From: Hermatobates lingyangjiaoensis
Taxonomy: Eukaryota; Arthropoda; Insecta; Hemiptera; Hermatobatidae
Reading direction: 5' to 3'
Length of the DNA: 64,000 nucleotides
NCBI GenBank assembly: GCA_026182355.1
Contig: JAPFBL010000368.1
Span: forward strand, 372,001 to 436,000
In this document: in pieces, positions 31,313-43,245 of the stretch
Numbering within the stretch: position 1 is the stretch's first letter
How the letters are laid out: each line of letters starts with the position of its first letter
The notes under the pieces: generated by a model
What the model saw: the letters and a program-made list of their open reading frames with translations, nothing else
Told to the model about the DNA's origin: nothing
Databases searched by the model: none
Program-made: the position numbers and the translations under genes

Positions 31313-31914
31313 TGCCAATGACAGAGTCGTTTTTGATTCGTCAAGAGTTATGAAATGGTCTGTGCTACAAATCAAAGATCTAGGAGGAAGATAAGAGAAG
31401 TAGAGTAACCTGATGAAAGCACTCCATGTTAAAAAATATGAACCTATTCTGTTTTGTCATGGTATGGTTTAAAAACCCAGCAAAATGAATAAATCAAAAC
31501 AAAAACTAAGAGATGAACTTGGAAGGTCTAAAAAATTGACTACAAAATATTCAAATAAAAAAAATTAGGAACAGTCGAATCCTCAGAGAATTTAAAAGCC
31601 ATCAGTCCATTAGAAACTTGGTTTTTTAATGCTTTTATTTGAAACGATTTTGCCATAGACCGAAATAAAACTGGTCAGAAAAAAATAAAAATAAATAATA
31701 AAAAATATAAAGTTTTTGTTTATCCCTGTATATGAGTGGCCACAAAGCTGTAATCTATGCTAAATAAACAGTTAAAAACCTTTCTCTGGAAGTATTGAAA
31801 AACGGTTGAAACACATATTTCATATGCTTTGATGCAAAAGTAAATATTTGACCAAAAAAAAAAACTATTTCTTTGCATTTCGATTTCAACTCTGACTGAT
31901 GCAGGTGTTCTTAC
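31313..31914. other. No gene seen
   Basis: AT-rich; nothing recognised. Confidence 0.45.
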
Positions 31915-31949
31915 CAACCAGTTGTTTAATTATTGTTTGTCTGTTTGAC
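31915..31949 (-). other. Weak candidate upstream exon of the serine protease
   Basis: A 35-bp minus-strand interval between TTATTTTTAG and GTAAGA. One frame is open (SNRQTIIKQLV plus one base) and its end phase would complete an Ala codon before the CGLTN of exon A. Such short GT/AG intervals occur by chance in AT-rich DNA, so this is a suggestion only. Confidence 0.2.
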
Positions 31950-32832
31950 CTAAAAATAATTAAAACAACAATATAAATGAATTTAAAGATTAAAACATGT
32001 CAAACCTATAAAAAATGAAGAACATTTATGAACCGACATATGTCAAAACCTATTAAATGGGACACACAAAGAAAGACTTCAGCTTATAAAACCACTAGAA
32101 TACTTTTAAACATAATAAAGGCTAATTCTGAATAATATATATTAATAAAGTAGTAATTATGCAATTGAATAAACCACGCGTGAATTAAACATTAAATCAT
32201 CTGAAGTTTTACAAATTAAAATTAATGAAACAAAGAAAGTTAGTAGGAGCTATTAAATAACGAGCGAGCATATTAAATTCATTTAAAACCTTCAACATAT
32301 TTAATCATATTAAACGATTTGTTAGATTTAACACTTTCTACACTCAATGAATTTTGATAAATTTGGTTGGTGGAATCACTTTCCACTGCTTTGATGTTAA
32401 CCACACGAAAGCATGAATATCGCCCATTTAAATTGTTTTAAAACAAGTCTCTAAATAATCCTTCGTAATTTATACCTCTAACCGAGGAATTTTCAAACTT
32501 TGCTTGTAAATCCCCTACAACACAGCAGAGCATCTTATGGCCTTTGAATATCTAAGGTTTAGAAAAAAAAAAACAAATTATGCACTTGTAAGCATTCAGA
32601 ATTTTTTTTTTAGATAAATATAGAATTAACATAATTAAATTATACTAATGTAATGAATTTAAAATCCAAAAATATGATTACAACAAAAACAAAATTTACA
32701 TCATTAATATTTTATTTATTGGTTAGAAATACATTTAAAATGACATTTGGATATAATAGGAAAATATGGAATTATTAAAACAATTTTCCCATTTAATGTT
32801 AAAATTGTGCATGATGTTTTAACGTTCTAATG
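31950..32832. other. No gene seen
   Basis: AT-rich, no recognised motif. 32,380-32,560 is slightly less AT-rich. Confidence 0.45.
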
Positions 32833-33050
32833 AGGGCTAGGTTAGTCCAGTGGTAACGTCCAGTGCTTGCCTCTGAACTGGTAGATCCGGCCTTTAATGT
32901 TCACTCTAGATTTATTTTTGCGTGAGTGAATAAATCGTCACCTCTCGGAGAAGGTGTCAATCTAGAGCCTGTACGATTTCGGGTACTCATAATAGTTTTG
33001 CCTACTCTACATACACTTTAGCTAGGCAAAATGTAGAACTTCTTATGTAG
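32833..33050 (+). repeat. tRNA-derived SINE, copy 4 (degraded)
   Basis: GGCTAGGTTAGTCCAGTGG head, degenerate B box, tail near 33,030-33,050. Shares the internal GAGCCTGTACGATTTCGGGTA block with copies 3 and 5. Confidence 0.8.
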
Positions 33051-34066
33051 AAACGTCATTGTTTGGTATCAGAAAGGGCTATTGTTCGACCTATGTGTGT
33101 TCATTAGTGGAACTGACCCTGCAACTTAACCAAACCTTTAACATTCTAACGGATAGATTCTAATGTTATTGGTATAGTTTTCGTTATGGTATGTTGTTAT
33201 ATGTTTATAAATTCGGTATGACCACCAAATGTGGTCGGTTTGACTACCATGGATCTCAAAATTAAAATCTTGATATATCGAATCGGCTTTAAAGTTCTGT
33301 GGGCCCCAGGGAGTCCACGGGGATTTACATACTGACCCCTCAATCATAGTAGTACTATACCATAATTCAGCAGTAGTAGGTCTGTGACCTGAAACTCCTA
33401 ATTACATCATTCACCACAGTATGCAGATAGAATCGTCAATCGTTAGAGATGGTTCACCACCTTGAAACCCTAATCTTAACCTAATCCTATGTCTACCCTC
33501 TCACTCTCTCTGCCTTTTCTCTCATTCACTCACTCTCATCATCTCTGTAGTACTCGTTCACACTATTACAGTATAATACACAGCCTAAAGTTAAGGCATT
33601 AATTTTTTATGATTATTATTTCCTTATATTTTAATAATATATTCAACCAAATAATGAGTTTGATTCACAAAATGATGATAAAAACGAATTTGTTATTATT
33701 AAATGAAAGTTATTTACTCAGTATTCTGTCGGCACTCTTATAGTGTAGTTTATTTAACTAAAATATCTCAGGATATATTCTGAGGTTTACATTAAATTTG
33801 CAATCCCTTTGTATAATAGCTAAAATTTCCTCTCTGTCATGACCCCGTGAAACTAAGAGGATTAATTTCCTTTCCGTCTTGAGTATTTTGTAAACAGATT
33901 CAACATATATTTTACCCCCAAAATTAATCTTCTCTATTCTGCGTCTACTTACTAAAATATTGATTATACTATTAAGTATTAAGATGCAATATTTACATAG
34001 AAAAGAAATATTGATTTGACAGGTCATTTATTTTCTCAACTAAATAGCATGGGAAAATATAAATTA
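33051..34066. other. No assigned gene
   Basis: 33,140-33,420 is more complex sequence with short open frames on both strands but no recognisable domain. 33,490-33,540 is CTCT-rich. The rest is AT-rich. Confidence 0.4.
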
Positions 34067-34410
34067 CACTCATTCCTCGGTTATACGGACTAAAAGGGGG
34101 GGGGGGGGGGGGGCAATTGTCCGAAATTCTTGATTGTCCGAAGCATCCCTACTGTATTTCAGAAGCTGCCATGGTTAAAACAAATGTTGAATATTTCACA
34201 AACAACGCATAAAACAGGGCCAGAAATGTCGAAAAACACGGACCAAACAGCTACACGTGTTCTGGCACAGCCGTAAACCACAGGTCATCTGGCGGTCAAC
34301 TGTGGGAACATCGGAACTCGTTTTGCCGATACGGATGAGTATGAAGCTCCAGGTTTTGTCCGTTGCATCTGAAATCCATTAAAGAGAGGTCCGTGAACCG
34401 AGGTATTACA
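34067..34410. mobile_element. Pogo/Tigger-like MITE, about 340 bp, with an 18-G run
   Basis: Terminal inverted repeats: TCATTCCTCGGTTATACGGAC at the left, and GTCCGTGAACCGAGGTATTAC in reverse complement at the right. Subterminal GTCCGAA repeats (34,130, 34,136-34,141) are typical of the group. It contains an unbroken run of 18 G at 34,096-34,113. Confidence 0.7.
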
Positions 34411-34690
34411 TCCTCAAGAAATATGTAAATACATGCATACTGTTAATACCACTGAGGTTAGTATGATTTATATTAGAAATAGGTAAAACCGTCATAATAG
34501 CGAAAAACCAAAAAAAATCAAAATAATAATATCAGGATAGCAGTGGACTTAACAGATAACCAACCTCCTACATAACAGCGCAGTAGGTTTGCTGCGATCG
34601 AAGATGGACAACGTCTGAAAGCGCTCCAACTCCAGGATCATCTTACGAGGTATGACGGTTTTACGTATTTCTAATATAGATTTCAATATG
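34411..34690. repeat. Inverted repeat, about 28-bp arms
   Basis: TATATTAGAAATAGGTAAAA..CCGTCATA (34,470-34,497) against TATGACGG..TTTTACGTATTTCTAATATA (34,650-34,677). Interior unassigned. Confidence 0.7.
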
Positions 34691-35944
34691 CTTTCAAATA
34701 TATGGTGTTCATTACTTTTGTTAAAACTATTTAACACTTCATCTCAAAAAAATTGTATGACATTAATTGTTTTTAAAATTATTTTAGTAGAGATTTTTAT
34801 AACAAAGTTTTCAGTTACTATACTGACGGTTAATCTTTATAAACAACAGTCCTATAATATTCGTCTTTGTATGAGTATGTTTGCCTTTCAATAAATGAAA
34901 TTCTGAAACCAGTTTTTTGCTTTTATCATAAATTGAATAAAATGCAAGCGACGGGTAGCCGACTACCTTCACAAGACACACATTGCCTTGTGTTTATATC
35001 GCATCTTCTTATTAAATTTTCCCCCGGTGTTTCAGGTAATGTGATACTGATCTGCACTTTTACATATCAACTGGAAAGATTTGATAACTCCAAGCGTCTT
35101 TTAGACATTTATTTTTATTCAATAGCTGCAGTCGTTCGACAAACAGTTTATCAATGTTGTTTATAAACGAGTAATACTTGTTATTCATTATTATTATTGG
35201 TGAATCCTAAGTTTATATTAAATACTTAACTACACAAAATAAAATGTTGTATTTACACAATTTATAGAGAAAACTCTAAATAGCGCGAAATTTTTAAATT
35301 AAATTTCCGTTGACAATAATAATAGGACAAACACAGTACAAAGAAGTTTGTGCAGGCCTTTATAAACATCGTTATCCGAACATTTCCCCCCCCCCCCCCA
35401 CACTCAGTTTCTAAGATCAATTTCAAAATTTCAAATTACCAACTCAATGGCACAATAATAATAATTAGTTAGACAGTAAATAATAGAAATAATAAAACTA
35501 ACGAATATTTAAATTGACGCAATTTCATAGACATCCTTGACGCATAAATTTGTTTATAGTTCAATTTTGTTTGGTGGCCAGTTTAACCCTTGTAACATTG
35601 TAGTTTTCCGAAGATGGTGTCTTTTGCTATTGAGGAGAGCACAGTGGAAGAGAAGGTGCTCCGGGGTTTGGACACTGAGATTATCACAGTTGCATAAAGT
35701 AAAAAGATTGAAATCTGAAATATTCAAATAGTTTTATATCGTACAAGAAGATACCGAGGTTAAATGAACGGTCCTATTATTTTTCTTATAGAGAAAGCCA
35801 GAGGGTCTATAGTTCATTTGTACTTCACAATCACATTCCATGGGCTTTTGAAACTTGATTCTTTCTTGACGAGGGCAATAGCCTCATCTCAGAGGGTCGA
35901 CAGCTAGCAGATAGTTTTTTTATTTTTTCGTACTACACTTCTTT
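34691..35944. other. No gene seen; 14-C run
   Basis: Poly-C of 14 at about 35,386-35,399 next to GTTATCCGAACATTT, reminiscent of a Tigger-like end in the opposite orientation. No coding signal recognised. Confidence 0.45.
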
Positions 35945-36165
35945 GTATCCCCAAACATCCCTCTCTGGACTATTGTCGTTTTCTGCACTTTACACCCTTT
36001 TAAAATAACACTCTTCCCTCCCACTACTTTCAACCCCTCACCATGATGTTTCTACATCTTGTGTTTCAGTTGGGTTTTTGACTCTGGTGAAGACCGCTTG
36101 TTGTGGTTGAAAGATCTTAGCTTTTTTTTCCCCCGTTTCATATTGTGGTTTGATCATTGATATCA
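35945..36165 (+). repeat. R1 element, single plus-strand arm with interior
   Basis: The interior (CCTCTCTGGAC.., TTTTAAAATAACACTCTTCCC) is the reverse complement of 24,060-24,180. It is followed by GACTCTGGTGAAGACCGC, a mutated core, GGTTGAAAGATCTTAG and ATATTGTGGTTTGATCATTG. Confidence 0.8.
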
Positions 36166-37380
36166 GTATCTACATATCAGTAATTATACCAATCGTAATT
36201 TACGTAAAGCTCAATACAAGTGTATAAGTAACGGTTTAATCAAGTTAGGCACTTTTTCTAGGTAGTTATTAGGAATGCATTGTTCCCATCTTAAACCGAG
36301 GCTTGCAAAACATCGCAGGCTTGACTTAAAGTGGCCAGAGGCTTTAACTACAGGTCGAAGGGGGCAAGAAATATCCTTCTTCACTACAGATGGCTGCTTT
36401 AGTTATTCCATTGTCTGTAGAAACACCAGTAATTCTCATTCTTATGTACAAAATTTAAGTCTTCCTGTATTAATTTGTTTATTGTTATTCAAACCGACAT
36501 CTCTATTCCAAAGAAAGCGTATTTAATTTTTTTTTTGAAGTTTTCAATTTTAGCTAAATTCTGCAGCTCTGTTTTTTAAACTTTCTGTTAGATCCATGAT
36601 TTGCATAGGTTTTAACTCGTATATCAATAATGCATGAATAGGTAAAATAACACTATAATAATATTTACTAAATTAGTCTTGACAATAGCGTACCAGTGTT
36701 GACATTTCATTGAATCAATTGATGTCTTTCCAAAGGGCGTTTGCATAAAGTCAAACCCTTTGAACGTCCATGTATAATTCAAATGTCTTATTCATAGTTT
36801 CCCTAGTAACATCCACACCGATGAGGACATCCATCAAACCTGTTGGATCTAAAGCGAACTGAATCTGATTTATCTTTAATTCTTCTTTGAACAGATTTTA
36901 ATTTAAAGGAAAACACGAATGAAACCGTTAAAAATGTTCTGGTTAGAAGTTGATAATCGTAAAATTTGGCCTTAGTGAGTGAATTCTGAAAAAGCAATAT
37001 TTTACTAACCCCCTCCAAATAAAGCGTCTGGGTCCTCTTCTTCATCAAAAGATGGTGTTTCAAGACATTAGGTAACTTCATAGTAATGTATGACATTGAG
37101 TGATACCACCAGCTAGACTCCAGGAGAAAACAATCAATAATTTTAAAAATTCTTTATCAGTTAATACTAATATTATTTGCGTGATAACCACAAAACTTCA
37201 ACTTTCTAGGATTAGAAGGTTTAATAATAACAGTAGAGTGTAATGTAAAACAAAGTTCCTTTTTCATAAAGCAATCAAACGAAATAACTCATTTACACTA
37301 AGACGTCTAGTTTTGAAAAAAAATATAAAACTGAATAATCAACCGGGGTGGCTTTTAAAGTGTTAACAATTTTTTGTAAA
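36166..37380. other. No gene seen
   Basis: Several short open frames on both strands without recognisable domains; AT-rich. Confidence 0.45.
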
Positions 37381-37470
37381 CAGACCCATCCACTCATACT
37401 TATAAACAGAAAATCACGCATACACACTCACACGCACAGACGCACATCCACACAAGCACCCACACATTAT
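37381..37470. repeat. CA-rich degenerate microsatellite
   Basis: ACACACTCACACGCACAGACGCACATCCACAC-type sequence. Confidence 0.7.
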
Positions 37471-37739
37471 CTGAGAAAACTGTGAAATGTTAAAATCTCT
37501 ATATCAAAACATATTTCGTTTGTTTAAAATTTATAACAATTTCAGATTACCACATTTCAGACTATATTATTTGGTAGAGGCTGGATGCAAAATTTTGACG
37601 GTCTAATTTTTGTAGTTTATAGGAAAAATTTATTTCCCTATTTCCGAAAATGAGAAGATCTGAAGAAATTTTGACTCAAAAAAACGTACATAATACTGTG
37701 AAAAATAATATTATATATATATATTGTGATTCTTCCTAC

Positions 37740-38015
37740 GACATTTTGTCTCATATACATATCTTAGGTGTTGCTGTTCTGAATACTGGGCCGTGACTGA
37801 GTGTCGGCTTGGCAAGTAGCTGGTGGTTGGTCACCTAGTAGCTGCAGTGTGCGTGAAACCCCCGTGTGTTGACGATTAATTAATGGGTTGTGCTTCATGA
37901 TTTTCATGGCTTCATATATTTGCAGTCTGGCTGGATCATTAATTTTCTTTAAAATGATGGTGTTTTGAAATTTTCCTACTGAGATTGTTGCTAGAGCTTT
38001 GCAGCAACTAGTATT
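37740..38015 (-). pseudogene. Second PLE: GIY-YIG endonuclease C-terminal remnant
   Basis: Minus strand encodes ILKKINDPARLQIYEAMKIM followed by KHNPLINRQ (about 37,870-37,955). This is the conserved L.I.EA..I....P.LN helix that closes the GIY-YIG domain of Penelope-like elements. The protein differs from the 1-1640 element. It ends near a PLE-like 3' motif (GACAAAATGTCGTAGG, about 37,737-37,752). Truncated at the 5' side by a (TA)n tract. Confidence 0.6.
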
Positions 38016-38016
38016 A

Positions 38017-38040
38017 ATATATATATATATATATATATAC
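38017..38040. repeat. (TA)n microsatellite
   Basis: TA run between the PLE remnant and an R1 pair. Confidence 0.9.
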
Positions 38041-38041
38041 A

Positions 38042-38208
38042 TATGATCAAACCACAATAAGAAATGGGAAAACAAGACTAAGATCTTTCAACCGTAACAA
38101 GCGGTCTTCGTCACAGTCAAAAACCCAACTCATTTATCTTAGTCTTGTTTTCCCATTTCTTATTGTGGTTTGATCATTGATTGTTGTTTCACGTGTTTAT
38201 GTGAAATC

Positions 38209-38213
<5 letters not shown>
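38042..38213. repeat. R1 family inverted pair, core of right arm deleted
   Basis: The left arm is complete from TGATCAAACCACAATAAG to CGTCACAGTC. The right arm restarts at ATCTTAGTCTTGTTTTCCC and runs to TTTATGTGAAATC. Confidence 0.85.

Positions 38214-38249
<36 letters not shown>
38214..38249. repeat. (TA)n microsatellite
   Basis: Perfect TA run. Confidence 0.95.
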
Positions 38250-38252
<3 letters not shown>

Positions 38253-38300
38253 ATAATAGTATCGACCGTGGAACAGAAACAAAACTAAAGTTTATCGGGA
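38250..38300 (-). repeat. PLE family P outermost end
   Basis: TAGTATCGACCGTGGAACAG and AACTAAAGTTTATCGGGACT match the outer 50 bp of family P copies at 2.1 and 6.25 kb. Confidence 0.7.
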
Positions 38301-38355
38301 CTAATACACTCTCTTAGACACTCTCACTCCCTCTCTTTCTCTCTCTATTTATATA

Positions 38356-38432
<77 letters not shown>

Positions 38433-38455
38433 TGTCTGAGAGAGTGTATTAGTGT
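38301..38455. repeat. Palindrome of (TC)n/(GA)n around (TA)n
   Basis: ACTAATACACTCTCTTAGAC..TCTCTCT, then TA runs, then AGAGAGAG..GTCTGAGAGAGTGTATTAGT. Whole-block reverse-complement symmetry extends beyond the microsatellite into unique flanks. Confidence 0.85.
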
Positions 38456-39150
38456 TATAGTGTTGGATATGTGGTGAGAAACGGCCATTGAAATCTTTAA
38501 AGATGGGATAGGGTGATAGGCCGAGAGAAAGAGATAAAAAATAAAAGCGAGTATAACAGAGCAAGTGCGAAAAAGAAAGAGAAAAAAAAGTTATTTCATT
38601 TAAAAAAAAAAAAATTCAAACTCCGTCATTTTGATGGTTGGTCTTCCTGAAATGAATAATATCTAAGATGATTAGCATTAAAACACAGACTAAATGGTTT
38701 TCATTCAGCTTTTATAATGTATAATTGGATTCTTTAAGGTGGACTTTGCTCTTAAACAAACACTTCACCTGTTCTTTTCATCTCTTTGTTTTCATGGTGA
38801 GTCATCTTTTCTCCTTCTGCTTCTATTATATTGCTACATATTTCAACGTAAATTTCAATATTTCTATTTTATTATTTGTTAAACATTCTTTAACAAATTT
38901 CATATTTCATTAAATACTTTTAGTTTTGAATTTCTATTTTATAAAATAAATATTGTTATATATAGTTTCACAAAAAAAAAAAAAAGAAAAGAAATAAAGC
39001 GTAATTACTTTCAGGTAAAGAGTTCTACATAACTAGTGCAAAATCAACTGAAAGTTCAATAGTTAATAGACATTATTAATAATTAACTATATAATATAAA
39101 TACTGATAAAATATTTACATATAGGCTTACTTCTGCCATATATTATAACC
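38456..39150. other. No gene seen
   Basis: AT-rich; nothing recognised. Confidence 0.45.
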
Positions 39151-39262
39151 ACACTTTTGCCTATGAAAAAGGTTTTACATAAACCCTAACATTGGCAATG
39201 AGAGTTTAATTTGAACCTGAAGAAATGACCGAGTCCCGATAAACTTTTGTTTTGTATACAAT
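39151..39262 (+). repeat. PLE family P 3' end fragment
   Basis: GCCTATGAAAAAGGTTTTAC, AACATTGGCAATGAGAGTTT, ACCGAGTCCCGATAAAC. Partial, joined at its left to unrelated sequence. Confidence 0.7.
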
Positions 39263-40238
39263 ATATAAATATTATTAACTATATTTTAATATATAATTTT
39301 TTTGACAAATAAAAATCATAATCATACAAAAATAACAATAATTATGGAAAGCAGATATGAGATCAATACTATGTTCAATGATTGAATATATTGAATCATC
39401 AAGTTTTTGATGATTATGTAATCATCTTGAACTTGATAAGACTCAACATATTGTTATAGTGTTACATATGTATGTATAGCAATGAAAGGGTAGGTAAAAA
39501 GTAAAAAATGTAACAGATATATATTTTAATTTGCAAAAAAGTGAATGTATTGAATATTTAAATCGTGAAATAATCAGTTGGGTAAGATATCTAAGATTAA
39601 GAATAAATGCAAACTCTGAGTTTACTCCATGAAGATGGACCAGATCCAAAATAGTTGGAGTTTAAAAGGTTATTTATGACTTAAGGAGGTTTATTTTTCT
39701 TTTATTATTTTCTAACTCTCTAAAATAGATTATCAATGAATCATTTTGAAATTTATAATAAATTCTCAAAATATATATGAATATTCAAAGAATATATCTG
39801 TTAAACTTAATATAGTTTCAAACAAACAAAGCCTATATTGTGCCAAGGAACTCTAACTTTCTGAAAACTTGTCTAATTACTTAGTTATAGATAATCGCTC
39901 TGAGGCCTTCAGTTTATCACGTCGTCAAAGAGCAAGTGAGTACAAGTTGTGGGCAGGTTATGGATTCTCTACAGCTCGAGGGATCACAGAAATTGATCTT
40001 CATTAAAAAAAAAAGTCCCTTTTCGTAGAGACTTCCGGCATTCAAAAGAGTTTCACTAACTTCAAAGCAACCTTAACTTATATTTATTTCGGTATTGTTT
40101 TAAACATTGAAATAATTTTGCAGGAATCCAATTTATGCTTATTATTACATTAATTTAATTGTTATTATGTCGTATGAAATAAAAGAACTGTTTTTTACCA
40201 GTTACTTAATAATTTCCGTTAAACATCTTATTGTATTT
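39263..40238. other. No gene seen
   Basis: AT-rich, no recognised coding or repeat features. Confidence 0.45.
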
Positions 40239-40251
40239 ATTGCGGATTTAA

Positions 40252-40479
40252 GGGGCCAGGTTAGTTCAGTGGTTAACGTACTCGCCTCTGGGCTGGTTCG
40301 ATCCCTACCTGATCGTTGATTTATTCACGAGGGAGGTAAATAAAGCTAATTACGTCGTACTTCGGAGGGGACGTTAAGCCGTCGATCACGAGCCTGTACG
40401 ATATCAGGTACTTGTTAAAGAACCCTACTCGAAATTCAACTTGAGTTAGGCAAAATTAGGACTCCCAAAAAAAAAAAAT
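40252..40479 (+). repeat. tRNA-derived SINE, copy 5, with target-site duplication
   Basis: Head GGGGCCAGGTTAGTTCAGTGG with an A box. Exact B box GGTTCGATCCC (40,294-40,304). tRNA-unrelated body, then an A-rich tail (40,467-40,478). Flanked by identical 13-bp direct repeats, ATTGCGGATTTAA, at 40,239-40,251 and 40,480-40,492, so its borders are defined and the insertion is young. Confidence 0.93.
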
Positions 40480-40567
40480 ATTGCGGATTTAACAAAAATG
40501 TAACAGTTTGTTTCAGATTCCGAAATCTTACAAATATTATGCAAAAAATGAAGAGGAACGAAACACA

Positions 40568-40660
40568 GTGATCCCTCAATTATCGCGGTTAATAGGGACT
40601 AGAATTGACTGTGTAAAGTGAAAAACCGCGAATTAGTGTTCTTCCCCCCTAACCATTCTT
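40568..40660 (+). mobile_element. Pogo/Tigger-like end fragment
   Basis: ACAGTGATCCCTCAATTATCG, then GCGGTTAATAGGGAC and AAAACCGCGAATTAG, typical of Tigger-like termini. The opposite end is not present nearby. Confidence 0.55.
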
Positions 40661-40814
40661 AACATACATTTAGTATCATAAATGTCATTATGTTACATAA
40701 ATACATTTATATATTATATATGTGTGTATATTATATATAAAATATATGTTACATTCTTTACTATATTATATAATATAGATATATAATAATAAATATTATA
40801 TATATATATATAAA

Positions 40815-40945
40815 TGAAAAAAGACAACAAATAGAAGAAGCGAGAAAACTTACTGGATCGATATTTCGAACTGAAGTTCGTCGTCAGGGAGAAGAAGGGA
40901 ATAGGAAGAGGCACGTGCGTCCACTCGCGCTGGCAGAGAATGACT
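40815..40945 (-). repeat. R5 repeat, minus copy
   Basis: Reverse complement: CCCTGACGACGAACTTCAG, then TTCGAAATATCGATCCAGTA. It matches 12,740-12,880 throughout, with (TA)n at both ends. Confidence 0.75.
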
Positions 40946-41059
40946 CATATATATATATATATATAAAATATTATCAAGAAGAGTATATAAAACCCTATAA
41001 TAGCGTATGCTAACATTAGAACATTAAATAATAATTTCAAGATGTAAATAGAATATTAT

Positions 41060-41112
41060 TTCTAACGTAGTGCAATCACTTGTTATTTGGTATTGACTCA
41101 TTTTTACCCTAC
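41060..41112 (-). repeat. R2 terminus fragment
   Basis: TAACGTAGTGCAATCACTTG and TATTGACTCATTTTTACCCT: the outer R2 end only. Confidence 0.6.
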
Positions 41113-41215
41113 AATAGAATATTATATTATAAATAGCATACATAAAATAATCTATAAATAATACTTACTTATACTCATTCTCTCATTTCTACCCACATGA
41201 TACGTTTGTATGTTT

Positions 41216-41280
41216 TGTGTGTGTGTGTGTGTCTGTGTGTTTATGTTGTGTGTGTGTGTTTGTTCGTTTGTGTATTTGTA

Positions 41281-41335
<55 letters not shown>

Positions 41336-41337
41336 GT
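41216..41337. repeat. (GT)n microsatellite
   Basis: About 120 bp of GT repeats with TTTGT interruptions in the first half and a pure 46-bp stretch. Confidence 0.95.
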
Positions 41338-42195
41338 GTGCATATAGGCATAGATATGAATAACTTGCACATAATTACAAGATATGTAAAACTCCACTGG
41401 CAATAGCTTTGATTAGTGAATATTTTTGAAAAACCCGCCATGCACTGAGAACACGATAGTTAAGTTGCAAGGAGTAACGGATCATTGAATCATTTATGTT
41501 AGTTTATATAATAAAGGTACGTATTTATATTCTAACTGACTTTCGTAATAGAACTACAATAATTTCCGTTAATTATAATTTGTTTTTGGTATATGTAAAC
41601 ATTTAATATATAAAAGGTTGTTGCTATGGATTGAATAGTAATGGTTTATAAGGAAGCACTTATGGCTCTAATATAACTGTACCATTCGTTAATACCAAAG
41701 TGTCACATATACATAGTATATTTCCACCAGTTCCTAAAGTCTGAGAATATAGAAATAGTTATACTTTATTCGTTTTTTTTTTTCATTCCTAATATATATA
41801 TATATATATTTTCTAAAAGTTTTCGAATCATCTCGGTTAAAGGAATAAAGTTTTATTTAATGCTGTCGGAGCATAAATCGAATGGTATACTGCGCAGTCA
41901 CTGTCATTGGGGTTATTTAAGCCAACTGCATCTGGCATTGAGGACTAACACCGCTTTAAACCATAATAAATTATTCCTATTTTTCTCAAACCAAGCGGTT
42001 TTTTTTTTTAATTTCACACTGCCACACCAACAGAAAAACGTTTAAAATATCCTGATACCAACAAAATCAAATTACTTTTCTAACATTACAGTAAGATTTA
42101 ATATCTAATGATATTTGCAAAAAATTTAGATATATTTGTGTGCTCCCAACAGACAAGACAAATATTAACTGAGATACACATTCTTATTATACACA
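41338..42195. other. No gene seen
   Basis: AT-rich flank leading to the satellite. A 62-codon open frame at 41,860-42,045 has no recognisable domain. Confidence 0.45.
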
Positions 42196-42740
42196 AGTAG
42201 TAACTCGTCAACTCGGTGTCAATTTTTCAACTTTTTGTATAAGTTAACTAAAAGTGCAGTATGGTTGAAAAAAAGTAGTAACTTGTCAACCTGGTACAAT
42301 TTTTAACTTTTTGTATAATTTGACTCAAAGTGCAGTATGATTAAAAACAAGTAATTACTTGTCAACATTGTTTAATTATTACAACTTTTTGTATAAGTTA
42401 ACTAAAAGTGCAGTATGATTGAAAACAAGTAGCAATTCTTCAACTTGATTTCATTTTTTCAACATTTTGTATACCTTGACTAAAAACGCAGTATGGTTGA
42501 AAAAAAGTAGTAACTTGTCAACTTGGTTTCATTTTTTCAACTTTTTGTATAAGTTGAATAAAGTGCAGAATGATTGAAAAGAAGTAGAAACTCTTCAACT
42601 TGATTTCATTTTTTTAACTTTTTGTATAATTTGACTAAAATTACAGTAAGATTTGAAAACAAGTAGTAACTTGTCACCCTGGAATAATTTTATCAATTGT
42701 TCCATTGATTGAAAAGAGGTAGTAACTAGTCAAATTTGTT

Positions 42741-43245
42741 ACATTTTTGCAACATTTTGTAAAAAGTGAAATAAAAGTGCAATTTGATTGAAAACAGATA
42801 GTAACTAGTCAACATTGTTACATTTATCAAATTTTTTTACAAGTCTACTAAAAATAAGATATGATTGAAAGAGGTAGTAAGTAATGAACATGGTTTCATT
42901 TTTTCAACTCTTTGTACAAGTGTACTAAAAGATCAATATGATTCAAAAAAAGTAGTAACTAGTCAACATTCTTTCAATTTTCAAAATTTTGTACCAGTGT
43001 AATAAAGGTGCGTTTTGATTGAAAACATCTAGTAACTAGTCAACTTTGTTACATTTAGTACACTAAAAATTTGAAAAAATGAAACCATCTTGACTACTTA
43101 CTACCACTTTCAATCATATCTTATTTGTAGTACACTCGTAAAAAAAATTTGATAAATGTAACAAACATGACTAGTTACTATCTGTCTTCAATCAAATTGC
43201 ACTTTTAATACACTTTTTACAATGTTGCAATAATTTAACAAAGTT
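42741..43245. repeat. Orientation switch 1 with small inverted repeat
   Basis: Monomer orientation changes near 43,055-43,060. About 42,741-42,920 and 43,070-43,245 are reverse complements with moderate divergence (shared GTAGTAAGTA..GTTTCATTTTTTCAA and CAAATTTTTTT blocks). Confidence 0.75.

Noticed and set aside
33138..33347. 69-codon minus-strand frame
   Set aside because: Reads like complex protein sequence but I recognise no family and see no splice context; left unassigned.
40252..40330. Functional tRNA gene
   Set aside because: A and B boxes are present, but there is no matching acceptor stem and the sequence continues as a SINE with its own tail and target duplication.
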